From an uncultured Saprospiraceae bacterium (GTDB taxonomy: Bacteria > Bacteroidota > Bacteroidia > Chitinophagales > Saprospiraceae), in NCBI GenBank assembly GCA_937941095.1, contig CALDYJ010000127.1, positions 1-48,257 of the forward strand: a DNA stretch of 48,257 bases, written 5' to 3'. A program made the position numbers and the translations under genes. The number at the start of each line of letters is the position of its first letter. The stretch's first letter is position 1. Of the stretch, positions 34,170-42,412 are shown piece by piece. The notes under the pieces are model-generated. The model was given only the letters and a program-made list of their open reading frames with translations, made no database searches and was not told where the DNA came from.

Positions 34170-34901
34170 ATGAATCTTACCATAGACATTGGTAATACTA
34201 GAACGAAGACCACTATTTTTAAAGATGGAAAAATAGTGGCAAAGGATGTTTATGACAATTTTAAAGTAAAAGAACTGAATTCGCTCCTTAAAAATCACCC
34301 CTCAATACAACGAATTATCTTATGTTCAGTCACTTTAGTAGCGAAATCCCTTTTAAACTCGATTCAAAAGAAAAAGGGGTCTATCATTCTATCCTATAAA
34401 ACTAATGTGCCAATCGTAAATAAATACAAAAGCCCTAAAACTTTGGGGAATGATCGCTTAGCAGCAGTAATTGGTGCTAAAGCCTTATATCCAAAGGAGG
34501 CCTGCCTTGTGATTGACGCGGGGACTTGTATTAAATATGATTTCATTAGTGTACGCGCCCACTATAATGGTGGAACAATCAGTCCAGGTATAAACATGAG
34601 ATTGAAAGCAATGCATGATTATACGGCAAAGTTGCCTTTATTAAAAAGAGAGGCTTTTTCAGGATTATTTGGTAGAAATACTAGAGAATCTATGCTCACA
34701 GGTGCACAATTAGCGGCATCTTTGGAAGCAGAAGGCTTTATTAGGAGCTATCAGAAAAAATATGGCCATTTAAAGGTCATTTTAACTGGAGGAGACGCTG
34801 ATTTCTTTGCAAAGCGCTTGAAAAGCAAGATATTTGTGTGCGCTGATCTAATTTCAATTGGCCTCAATAAAATTTTAAACTATAATGACCTTAAATCTTA
34901 A
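34170..34901 (+). CDS. coaX: type III pantothenate kinase
   Basis: Phosphorylates pantothenate, the first step of coenzyme A synthesis. It is an actin-like ASKHA fold of about 243 residues. The N-terminal phosphate loop DIGNTRTK (in MNLTIDIGNTRTK) is diagnostic, followed by GNDRLAAVIGA, the second phosphate motif VIDAGTCIKYDF, and GGTISPGINMRLKAMH. An upstream in-frame TTG at 34164 would add only two residues, and the ATG at 34170 is preferred because it gives the standard MNLxIDIGNT start. The next gene begins within its last 17 bases, indicating translational coupling to an outer-membrane protein. Confidence 0.94.
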   Translation: MNLTIDIGNTRTKTTIFKDGKIVAKDVYDNFKVKELNSLLKNHPSIQRIILCSVTLVAKSLLNSIQKKKGSIILSYKTNVPIVNKYKSPKTLGNDRLAAVIGAKALYPKEACLVIDAGTCIKYDFISVRAHYNGGTISPGINMRLKAMHDYTAKLPLLKREAFSGLFGRNTRESMLTGAQLAASLEAEGFIRSYQKKYGHLKVILTGGDADFFAKRLKSKIFVCADLISIGLNKILNYNDLKS

Positions 34902-36246
34902 GTCTTTTTTATTGTTTTTGTTTGTATGCTTGATCAATCTTCCGCTTCTTGAAGCACAGATTTTTACAAGTGACAACAATACGCCAAAACGAAATTCGCC
35001 TTATTCCAGAATTGGTTTGGGAGATATCGCAGATCAAAATTTTGTTTCCGTAGCAAGTATGGGAGGATTAGCTTCAGCTTTTAATGATCCATTTCAAGTA
35101 AATCTAACAAACCCTGCATCTATTGCCTTTTTAAAATCAGCTTCATTCGAAGTTGGAGGTTTTTTCAAGTATGGAAAACTAAATAATGAAGACGCGAGCA
35201 TCAATACCTTTGCTGGAAACTTTGGTTACATCTCGATTGGATTTCCAATGATAAATGAAATCAATTTGCAATTGGATAGAAAAGATCCACTTTTAGATTG
35301 GCGAATGAACTTTGCTTTACTTCCTTATAGTAATGTAGGTTATAATGTAGAATCTCGAACACCCATAGAGTTGGATACTGCGATAACAACATTCACAGGA
35401 AAAGGCGGTACATACAAATTACTTTGGACCAATGCTTTGAAATATAAAGACTTTGCTTTTGGAATTAATGCAGGTTACCTTTTTGGTAATACAATCAATG
35501 AACGTGAAATTTATTTAAACAGTGTTACGAATACTTATTTCAACAACCTTGTTGATAACATCAGTTATAGTGGTTTAGTCTGGTCTTTTGGAGCTCAGTA
35601 TAAGCATCAATTCAAAGAAATGAATGATGAAAAAGAACTGGTTAATTCAGGACGATCAATAACGATAGGAGCATACTTAAACTCTAAAGGCGAAGTCAAT
35701 ACCAATAGTAATCAATTCTACCGAAGGATAAATCCAACTTTTACTATTGCAGATACTTTGCGAAATGTTCAAGATGTTGAAGGGACTGCAGTGCTTCCAG
35801 GGCAGTTTGGAATCGGAGTCATTTATGAAAAGCTCAATAAATTCCGTGTCGGATTGGATTATTCTGCGTCTAAATGGAGTAACTATAAAAATGATGCTAA
35901 AAACGATGTATTATTAGACTCCTATCGAGTAGCGGCGGGGGCTGAGTATCTTCCAAACAAGAATTCATACAATAAATACCTCGATAAAGTCCGCTACAGA
36001 ATTGGCGTTTTTTATGAAAAAGACCCGAGGAAGGATGAATTTAACGAACAATTAACAGCGGCAGGTATTGTATTAGGGGCAGGAATGCCGTTAACTTTAC
36101 CAAGGGGGCAAACGTCTTTTTTTAACTTAGGCATTGAAGCTGGTAAATTTGGTAGCGCAGACTCACTAAATGAAACATACATTAAAATAAACTTAGGTTT
36201 TACATTAAATGATAATTATTGGTTTTACAAAAGAAAATTCAATTGA
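34885..36246 (+). CDS. outer-membrane beta-barrel protein, Bacteroidota FadL/PorV-like type
   Basis: A secreted barrel of 453 residues with signal peptide (LKSFLLFLFVCLINLPLLEAQ). The mature N-terminus NSPYSRIGLGDIADQNFVSVASMGG, followed by NLTNPASIAFL, is a pattern seen in Bacteroidota outer-membrane proteins. Strongly alternating strands run to a terminal aromatic end (NYWFYKRKFN). Function is unknown. A transport or T9SS-related barrel is possible. It overlaps coaX by 17 bp and is followed by a TPR protein after only 1 bp. The coaX-barrel-TPR order recurs in this phylum as I recall. Confidence 0.8.
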   Translation: MTLNLKSFLLFLFVCLINLPLLEAQIFTSDNNTPKRNSPYSRIGLGDIADQNFVSVASMGGLASAFNDPFQVNLTNPASIAFLKSASFEVGGFFKYGKLNNEDASINTFAGNFGYISIGFPMINEINLQLDRKDPLLDWRMNFALLPYSNVGYNVESRTPIELDTAITTFTGKGGTYKLLWTNALKYKDFAFGINAGYLFGNTINEREIYLNSVTNTYFNNLVDNISYSGLVWSFGAQYKHQFKEMNDEKELVNSGRSITIGAYLNSKGEVNTNSNQFYRRINPTFTIADTLRNVQDVEGTAVLPGQFGIGVIYEKLNKFRVGLDYSASKWSNYKNDAKNDVLLDSYRVAAGAEYLPNKNSYNKYLDKVRYRIGVFYEKDPRKDEFNEQLTAAGIVLGAGMPLTLPRGQTSFFNLGIEAGKFGSADSLNETYIKINLGFTLNDNYWFYKRKFN

Positions 36247-36247
36247 T

Positions 36248-37657
36248 ATGACAAGGAAACACAAATCAATTACTTTAATACTTTTTTCAGCATTAGCAGT
36301 TTTATGCTTTTCAAATCTAAATGCACAATGCAATACTTGGATGGGTTCACCTGAAGAAGGTAAATTAACAGATGCGCATACTATCTATAGAGGTCATATG
36401 AAAGCTAAAGATTTGGACTCTGCATTTGAGCATTGGAAGATTGCTTATGAGGGTGCCCCTGCAGCAGATGGAAAAAGAGATTTCCACTATACTGATGGCA
36501 TCAAAATTTACAAGCATTTGCTTGCTAAAGAAACTGACGAAACTAAAAAAGAAGCTCATAAAGCAATGATTCTCAAATTATATGATGAGGTGATCGCTTG
36601 TTTTGAAAACGGGAGTATTAAAATGAAAATCCCGGCTGAAGAAAGAGTAGCTTATTTACATGGAAGAAAAGCTTTTGACATGTACTATGACTTAAGAACT
36701 CCATACACAGAAACTTATCAAGTATTATCAATGGCTGTAACCAAAGGTGGGCCAAATACTGAGTACATTGTACTTGCACCATATGCTGACGTTACCTGTA
36801 ATTTATTCGGAGAGAAAGAATTGAGCCCTGAGGAAGCAAGAAAGGCGTACAGTCTTATAAATGAAATCGCTGATCATAACATTACCAACAATGAGAAGTA
36901 TGGAAGCTATTACAAGCAAGCTAAAGAAAGTGCTTTAGGTACATTTGCTCCGTATGAAAATCACATTTTTGACTGTGCTTATTTTAAAGCTAAAGTTCAA
37001 CCTCAATATGATGCTAATCCTGATGATCCAGCGAACATCAAAGAATGCATTAAGGTATTAAAAAGACAAGGTTGTGATGCTAGTGATCCTTTATTAACTG
37101 AGCTTGAAAATAAGTGGTCAAAATATGCAGCATCTGAGAATGCCAAAAGACAAGCGGAATTCGAATCTAGTAATCCTGCTATGATGGCTAAAAAAGCATA
37201 CGATTCTGGAGATTATGCAGGAGCAATTGCTAAATACCAAGAAGCAATCAGTAATGAATCAGATGCTACAAAGCAAGGGGAATATTACTTCAGAATAGCT
37301 TCTATAAAAGGAAGAAAATTGAAAAAATATAACGATGCAAGAGCGGATGCGAAAAAAGCTGCTCAATTAAAACCTAATTGGGGAAGACCTTGGATGTTGA
37401 TTGGAGATCTTTACGCAAAGGGAAGTAGAAATTGTGGAGATTCATTTATGCAAAGGTGTGCAGTGCTAGCTGCAATTGATAAATACTCAAAAGCAAAATC
37501 AGTTGATCCTTCTATGGCGAGTGAGGCAAGTGAAAGAATTGGAAAGTACAGTGGTTCAAAACCAACCCAAGAAGAAGCGTTCATGAGAGGTTATAAAAGT
37601 GGCTCGAGTGTAAAAGTTAGCTGTTGGATTGGAGAGACCGTAAAAATTAGATTTTAG
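36248..37657 (+). CDS. secreted TPR-repeat protein (paralogue 1)
   Basis: A periplasmic protein of 469 residues from the ATG at 36248. The longer reading from 36209 would add hydrophilic residues ahead of an evident signal peptide (SITLILFSALAVLCFSNLNAQ), so the later Met is chosen. The core region (HTIYRGHMKAKDLDSAFEHWKIAYEGAPAADGKRDFH) and a C-terminal TPR block (AKKAYDSGDYAGAIAKYQEAI, then KKYNDARADAKKAAQLKPNWGRP) imply helical repeats for protein contacts. The C-terminus SGSSVKVSCWIGETVKIRF is shared with the next gene. Function unknown, likely envelope. It is 1 bp after the barrel gene, so the two probably act together. A strong terminator follows. Confidence 0.82.
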   Translation: MTRKHKSITLILFSALAVLCFSNLNAQCNTWMGSPEEGKLTDAHTIYRGHMKAKDLDSAFEHWKIAYEGAPAADGKRDFHYTDGIKIYKHLLAKETDETKKEAHKAMILKLYDEVIACFENGSIKMKIPAEERVAYLHGRKAFDMYYDLRTPYTETYQVLSMAVTKGGPNTEYIVLAPYADVTCNLFGEKELSPEEARKAYSLINEIADHNITNNEKYGSYYKQAKESALGTFAPYENHIFDCAYFKAKVQPQYDANPDDPANIKECIKVLKRQGCDASDPLLTELENKWSKYAASENAKRQAEFESSNPAMMAKKAYDSGDYAGAIAKYQEAISNESDATKQGEYYFRIASIKGRKLKKYNDARADAKKAAQLKPNWGRPWMLIGDLYAKGSRNCGDSFMQRCAVLAAIDKYSKAKSVDPSMASEASERIGKYSGSKPTQEEAFMRGYKSGSSVKVSCWIGETVKIRF

Positions 37658-37682
37658 ATCTTATTTAAAAAATAAAGGAATT

Positions 37683-37722
37683 AAGCCTCGTTTTAAATTA
37701 AAGCGAGGCTTTTTCTATTTTT
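37683..37722 (+). terminator. rho-independent terminator after TPR paralogue 1
   Basis: AAGCCTCGTTTTAA pairs with TTAAAGCGAGGCTT (one G-U pair) in a nearly loopless stem, followed by TTTTTCTATTTTT. It is a strong canonical terminator that separates the two TPR paralogues. Confidence 0.85.
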
Positions 37723-37847
37723 ACAAGATAAATAAGCAAATGTAAAAAGCTTTATATTCCTAAAGCAACATTTATTATGGACAATGCATCTTATATGCAT
37801 TAATTGCTTGCCAATAAATTCTTAAGCATTATATTAAAGAAAAAACA

Positions 37848-39293
37848 ATGACGAATAAATTACTCTTACTAGCTCTGTTTGCTTTTAGTCTATTTTATGC
37901 TTGTACACCAAAGGCCGTTCCTAAAGTAACAGAACAAATTGAAAAGGAAACACCTCCTCCACCGCCACCTGTGGATGAAAACTTGAGTCCATGTAAAAAA
38001 TTTACGGATTCAGATAATGTGGAAGGTGTAAAAACAGCTCATGTTTTATACAGAGATTTTATGAAACAAAAACAGTACGATGAAGCTTTTCCATATTGGG
38101 AAAAAGCATATAAGATGGCACCAGCAGCTGACGGTAAAAGAGATTATCATTTTTTAGATGGCGTAAAGTTATACGAGCACCTTTTGACAAAAGAAAAAGA
38201 CGAAGCAAAAAGAACTGTTTTAATTGATAGAATGATGAGCTTCTACGATGAAGCGAGTGATTGTTATCCAGATAAAGTTTCGCTTTACAAAGGCTTAAAG
38301 GCTTTTAAGATGTATTATACATTTCCTAATTTAATGACCAATCTTGAAAAATACAGCTTGTTCAAAGAAGTCATAGATAAAGAAGGAAAAAAATCTCCGG
38401 ACTTTGTGGTAAATCCATTCACCGCATTAATGGTTGATCTTTATCTTGAAGAGAAAATACAAATCAGTGAAGCCAGAACTTACGCTACAAAAATTTTAGA
38501 CATAGTAAATTACGGCACTAGCAATTGCAAAGCTGGTAAGGATTGTGACCGATGGGAGATTGTAAAATCTTATGCTCCTGCAAGGTTGGAAAGCATGGAA
38601 GGTGTAGAAGGTTTTTATGATTGTGCTTATTATAAAGCAAAGTATTATAATGAATACGAAAGCAATCCATCTGATTGTGAAACGATAGCTTCGGTTTATG
38701 GTAGATTAAAATGGGGTAAGTGCGCAGATTCAGATCCAGTAATGATGAAGTTAAAACCTGAAATTACTAGATGTTTTCCACCAGCACAAACAACAACAAC
38801 AGCAGCACCCTTATGTAGTGACAAATTAAGGAACGGAGATTATACTGGTGCCATTGCTTGCTATGAAGAGAAAGCTAAAAATTCAAGTAATCCTGAAAAG
38901 AAAGCACAGTACTATCTGACCATGGCAAAAATATATTACGGCCAATTCAAAAAATACAGCAAGGCTAGAACTTATGCCCGTAAAGCATTAGAAAATAAAT
39001 CCGGCTGGGGAGAGGCTCATTTACTTATTGGAAAGCTTTATGCATCAAGTGGTCCATTGTGTGGCCCAGGTAGAGGCTTTGATAGTCAACGTGTAACTTG
39101 GGTAGCTATTGATGAATGGGAAAAAGCAAAAAGAGATCCGGAGTCTCGAGCAGACGCTCAAAAACTAATCAATAAGTATACTCAATACATGCCTAGTTCA
39201 GATGATATATTTCAGCGAGGAATGACTGTTGGAAGTTCTTATAAGGTTCCTTGTTGGATACAGCAGAATACAAAGGTAAGGGCGGCGTCTTAA
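37848..39293 (+). CDS. TPR-repeat lipoprotein (paralogue 2)
   Basis: A 481-residue paralogue of the preceding TPR gene. It differs in export type: a lipoprotein signal with C19 (LFAFSLFYAC) and a proline-rich spacer (TPPPPPPVDENLSPC). Shared features are AHVLYRDFMKQKQYDEAFPYWEKAYKMAPAADGKRDYHFLDGVKLYEHLL, FYDCAYYKAKYYNEYESNPSDC, the C-terminal TPR block, and an end SSYKVPCWIQQNTKVR. It is behind a terminator and so is likely separately expressed. Function unknown. Confidence 0.8.
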   Translation: MTNKLLLLALFAFSLFYACTPKAVPKVTEQIEKETPPPPPPVDENLSPCKKFTDSDNVEGVKTAHVLYRDFMKQKQYDEAFPYWEKAYKMAPAADGKRDYHFLDGVKLYEHLLTKEKDEAKRTVLIDRMMSFYDEASDCYPDKVSLYKGLKAFKMYYTFPNLMTNLEKYSLFKEVIDKEGKKSPDFVVNPFTALMVDLYLEEKIQISEARTYATKILDIVNYGTSNCKAGKDCDRWEIVKSYAPARLESMEGVEGFYDCAYYKAKYYNEYESNPSDCETIASVYGRLKWGKCADSDPVMMKLKPEITRCFPPAQTTTTAAPLCSDKLRNGDYTGAIACYEEKAKNSSNPEKKAQYYLTMAKIYYGQFKKYSKARTYARKALENKSGWGEAHLLIGKLYASSGPLCGPGRGFDSQRVTWVAIDEWEKAKRDPESRADAQKLINKYTQYMPSSDDIFQRGMTVGSSYKVPCWIQQNTKVRAAS

Positions 39294-39297
39294 TGTA

Positions 39298-39346
39298 AAA
39301 TGCCTATGTTCAAGATTCATTCAATTGGTTTTGAACGTAGGCATTT
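39298..39346. terminator. bidirectional terminator between convergent genes
   Basis: AAATGCCTATGTTCAA (39298-39313) pairs with TTGAACGTAGGCATTT (39331-39346), 16 bp with one G-U pair, around a 17-nt loop. A- and T-rich ends flank it. It ends the TPR gene and the opposing DUF5723-like gene, whose stop begins 5 bp later. Confidence 0.8.
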
Positions 39347-39351
39347 AAATA

Positions 39352-40794
39352 TTAAAAATCATAGCATTTTACTTTCTTTCCTCCTTTTCCACCAAAGCTA
39401 AGGCCAGCAAAATTAAGTTTAGGAGAAAAAGGAAAAATCTTTAAGCCTAGGTAAAAATCAGTTCCTGTATACTCCTTACTTTTTGTAAAAGAACCAAGAT
39501 TATCAGTCCCGATGGTTAAGAATCCTAACCTTAAAGCCAAACCCATGTTAAGGTCATTGTAGTTATACAAACTAATGGGTAAATGTATCTCTCCCCATTT
39601 GTGCTGATACCTAGGAGTGATGTTGATTAAATTTCCTCTTTTCAAATGGATGTCAGAAAAAGCAAGTCTTTGCATCCAGATACCAGAAGCGTACAGACCT
39701 TCCCAAATATTAACATCAGCTTGAACACTTATCGCAGAAGGTAACCAAACGGTAAACTCATTAGCCTTTAATGAAGTTTCTGGATCCCCTAAAGCATCTA
39801 AGCTTATTTGATCTTGAAATTCTGCCAAAGTAGAATACGATGTATAATCTGATTCTGCGATATTGAAAAAATCATCAGTATCAAAACCGTGTGCTTCTGT
39901 GTTTTTATTAAATTTTATTGCTCCCACATCTAAAAGAGAGACGCCTATCTTCAAGGCATAATTGCCTTCATAACCATCTACGATATAATTAACCCCTAGA
40001 TCAAATCCTAAACCTAATCCGTTAATGTCTCTTTCTAGCTCATCTCCCCCACCTATCATATCAATATTGGATGTCGTGTATCCAAAATTTATTGCTGCTC
40101 CTTCTACAGAAACAGTATCAGAATTAATTGACATTGAATAGGTCATGCTAGATAAATCAAGATAGGTTGCTTCATAACCTTGCAAGACTTTAGCATTTAT
40201 ACCAAAACTTAGATGACCAGCTGCTGTTTCAATTTGTTGTGAAAAATGTGCCCCTATTTCTCCCCAAAGCATTGCCGATGTTTTGACTGGGGAAAGAGGA
40301 ATTCTTTCTAATACAAATTTATTTGAAAAGTAATAATAGTTATAAATACCTGACACATTAGCTGTGCCCCATTCAGCTCGTAGATTTGCAAAGAGTCCAA
40401 AGGCTTGGCCTGTCTCTGTTTTAAACAGCAAAGAAGGTCCATTTAATTTAAAGCTTAAGTTTGCCCCTCTTGTGGCAGTGGAGTCCGAGTAAAAGTCATA
40501 CTTGAGTGCAGAATTCGGGCCTGTGTCTCCATATCCAGCCATCAAATCTGATCCGTTCTTTATTAAATCAGGCGTACTTGTATCTGTAATGAAAGCAAAG
40601 TTATTTTCGAAAAAAACACCTGCGGCAAATAAATTTAGTTCCCATTGTAGTGCGTAACTTGAGCTAGAAGCTGGGTTCAAAAAACTCCCATTCATCCCTG
40701 CATAATTGCTTGTCCTTAAGCCAACTTGCTCTTGAGCAGTTAAGCAATATGATATTAAAAAAAACAATAATGTGAAAAGATTTAGTTTACGCAT
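39352..40794 (-). CDS. outer-membrane protein, DUF5723-like
   Basis: A barrel-type secreted protein of 480 residues with signal peptide (NLFTLLFFLISYCLTAQ). The mature N-terminus GLRTSNYAGMNGSFLNPASSS is what I associate with the DUF5723 family common in Bacteroidota. The rest is glycine- and aromatic-rich beta-strand pattern, including HLSFGINAKVLQGYEATYLDL and LGLGFDLGVNYIVDG. No enzyme motif is visible. It probably sits in the outer membrane. It stands alone, convergent with the TPR gene, and the next gene upstream on the same strand is dgkA, 117 bp away. Confidence 0.72.
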   Translation of the reverse strand: MRKLNLFTLLFFLISYCLTAQEQVGLRTSNYAGMNGSFLNPASSSSYALQWELNLFAAGVFFENNFAFITDTSTPDLIKNGSDLMAGYGDTGPNSALKYDFYSDSTATRGANLSFKLNGPSLLFKTETGQAFGLFANLRAEWGTANVSGIYNYYYFSNKFVLERIPLSPVKTSAMLWGEIGAHFSQQIETAAGHLSFGINAKVLQGYEATYLDLSSMTYSMSINSDTVSVEGAAINFGYTTSNIDMIGGGDELERDINGLGLGFDLGVNYIVDGYEGNYALKIGVSLLDVGAIKFNKNTEAHGFDTDDFFNIAESDYTSYSTLAEFQDQISLDALGDPETSLKANEFTVWLPSAISVQADVNIWEGLYASGIWMQRLAFSDIHLKRGNLINITPRYQHKWGEIHLPISLYNYNDLNMGLALRLGFLTIGTDNLGSFTKSKEYTGTDFYLGLKIFPFSPKLNFAGLSFGGKGGKKVKCYDF

Positions 40795-40910
40795 CTCATA
40801 ATAATTGAACTGATAGGACTTATACTAAAACAAATATTGGCCCAAGCTGCAATGTATTGAGATTCTTAACTTTGTTAAATGTCCAATTATTATTTCCTTG
40901 AAATATTATT

Positions 40911-41273
40911 TTAAAAAATTGTCAAAATTTTAGGCAAGAAGATAAAACAAGCAATGCATATTGCACCAATCGCTGCCAATAAAACTGCCCCTGCTGCCAT
41001 ATCCTTAGTCTTTTTTGCAAGCTCATGATAATCCTTAGTCACTAAATCTGTAAGGTATTCTATGGCAGTATTTATGGCTTCTGCAACGATAACCATGCTT
41101 ATTGCGATTATGATAATACACCATTCTAAAGAAGTAATAGAGAAGTAAATTCCAAAAAACACGCAGAGGATTGCAGCTGCTAAATGTATTTTTGCATTTG
41201 GGGTATGTTTGAAGAGGTCTGCTATTCCAGCCCCGGCATATTTAAAACTTTTTAGCCGTCTTTTGAGCATCAA
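40911..41273 (-). CDS. dgkA: diacylglycerol/undecaprenol kinase family protein
   Basis: A small integral membrane kinase of 120 residues with three transmembrane helices. The catalytic segment EAINTAIEYLTDLV (E65, N68, E72) and the KDMAAGAVLLAAI helix (from about K90) are clear DgkA hallmarks. The N-terminal FKHTPNAKIHLAAAI resembles the Gram-positive members that phosphorylate undecaprenol, so the lipid substrate is uncertain. Its start overlaps the end of the EEP-family gene by 32 bp, so it is translated from the same mRNA. It recycles lipid by-products of envelope polymer synthesis. Confidence 0.88.
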   Translation of the reverse strand: MMLKRRLKSFKYAGAGIADLFKHTPNAKIHLAAAILCVFFGIYFSITSLEWCIIIIAISMVIVAEAINTAIEYLTDLVTKDYHELAKKTKDMAAGAVLLAAIGAICIACFIFLPKILTIF

Positions 41274-42195
41274 CTTGGTTTCTGTTTATTTGATAACTCC
41301 CTTTTATGCCTAAATGATTCGTAAATCTATTATTGATTGTTTGGAAATCGATGCAATTAAAATGTCTACTAAAGAAAATATGATCTGTTGGGTTATTAAA
41401 AAACTGAAATCTCCTGCTATCGTCAAGATCAAGATTTTTTTTCAAATCTTGCAAGTGTGAAGACCATTGTACTTGGTTAAAGTCTCCGCAAGTAATGAAT
41501 GGAGTATTGATTTGGCTGATGCAATTTTTAAGAGCATTAAACCTTGATTTTACTTTTTTTATGTCTGTACTGCTAATTTCAGGGTAGATGTATGAACTTA
41601 AAATAGTGATTTCATCAGCTCCATTATTAATTTTTACAGCAAGATTCGGAATATCTCCATGATAGATCGTATCAATGTCAGTGAATGGTAATTTTGAAAA
41701 TATCCCTAGACCTAGGAAATCTTCCATTCTATATACAATCGTTTGGTAAGGGTATTCTTTTTTTAAGTTAGACTTTAGTAACGAACCCCAATCAGGCGTT
41801 AATTCTTGAATTGAAATCACATCTGCATCAGATTCCAAAATTGAATTTAGGTTAACGTTTACATTACCTGTAAAAGAGGATGCGTTATACTGCGAGATAT
41901 CAAATACTTCTTCAATCGTTTTTTCTGGTAGAGAAAAACTGTTGTTTGTAGCATTTTTAAGGAATACACACAAAAAGGAACATGCTATAAAGCTTGCAAA
42001 CATTAACCTCTTTTGTCTTAATGTTAAAAAGAGCAAGCCCATAAAAAGACAAGTAAACATTGTATGAATGGCATACTTTGCTCCTATTCTAGTAATTGTA
42101 AATTCTGGTGGAAAGATGCTAATCAGTACTACGAATGCCAGTCCAGCAATTATAGCCCATTGTAAGTTGGTATTTCTGATTAATTTAGGTCGCAT
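41242..42195 (-). CDS. membrane-anchored endonuclease/exonuclease/phosphatase (EEP) family protein
   Basis: A 317-residue protein with about three N-terminal transmembrane helices (to about residue 80) and a C-terminal EEP domain on the far side. Recognisable EEP sites are the metal-binding E131 in ISIQELTP, D238/N240 in TCGDFNQV and D271/H272 in NPTDHIFFS. The middle catalytic histidine, normally in an N-x-H context, is not evident. The corresponding segment reads LSSYIYPEISS (199-209). EEP enzymes cut nucleic acids or phospho- or sphingolipids. The substrate is unknown. It overlaps dgkA by 32 bp, which may suggest a lipid or phosphate link (inference). Confidence 0.78.
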   Translation of the reverse strand: MRPKLIRNTNLQWAIIAGLAFVVLISIFPPEFTITRIGAKYAIHTMFTCLFMGLLFLTLRQKRLMFASFIACSFLCVFLKNATNNSFSLPEKTIEEVFDISQYNASSFTGNVNVNLNSILESDADVISIQELTPDWGSLLKSNLKKEYPYQTIVYRMEDFLGLGIFSKLPFTDIDTIYHGDIPNLAVKINNGADEITILSSYIYPEISSTDIKKVKSRFNALKNCISQINTPFITCGDFNQVQWSSHLQDLKKNLDLDDSRRFQFFNNPTDHIFFSRHFNCIDFQTINNRFTNHLGIKGSYQINRNQVDAQKTAKKF

Positions 42196-42247
42196 CTATT
42201 AGGTCAAATGTGTTTTATTGTCTTTAAATTCGACTATATTTTAGACG

Positions 42248-42255
42248 CAAAAGTA
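42248..42255 (-). promoter_or_regulatory. candidate -7 box of the EEP-dgkA unit
   Basis: On the minus strand the bases read TACTTTTG, the same octamer as before rel, purA and purH, 53 bp before the ATG. A second fit, TATATTTG on the minus strand at 42309-42316, lies further upstream. The 216-bp gap 42196-42412 contains nothing else I can support. Confidence 0.4.
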
Positions 42256-42412
42256 TGCTTGAAAGGTACTAATTTTGAAAATTTGACAAGAAAAATACTT
42301 CTGCTATGCAAATATAAGCTTATTGGGTATTATTAGCCATTGAATAACAAACTATTGTGACGGATTTACCGTTAAAAACATATGCTACTCAAGATTTGAA
42401 AACCGTTTAAGC

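Noticed and set aside
36209..36247. Upstream ATG for the first TPR gene
   Set aside because: It would place 13 extra residues, coded by the end of the barrel gene, before an obvious signal peptide.
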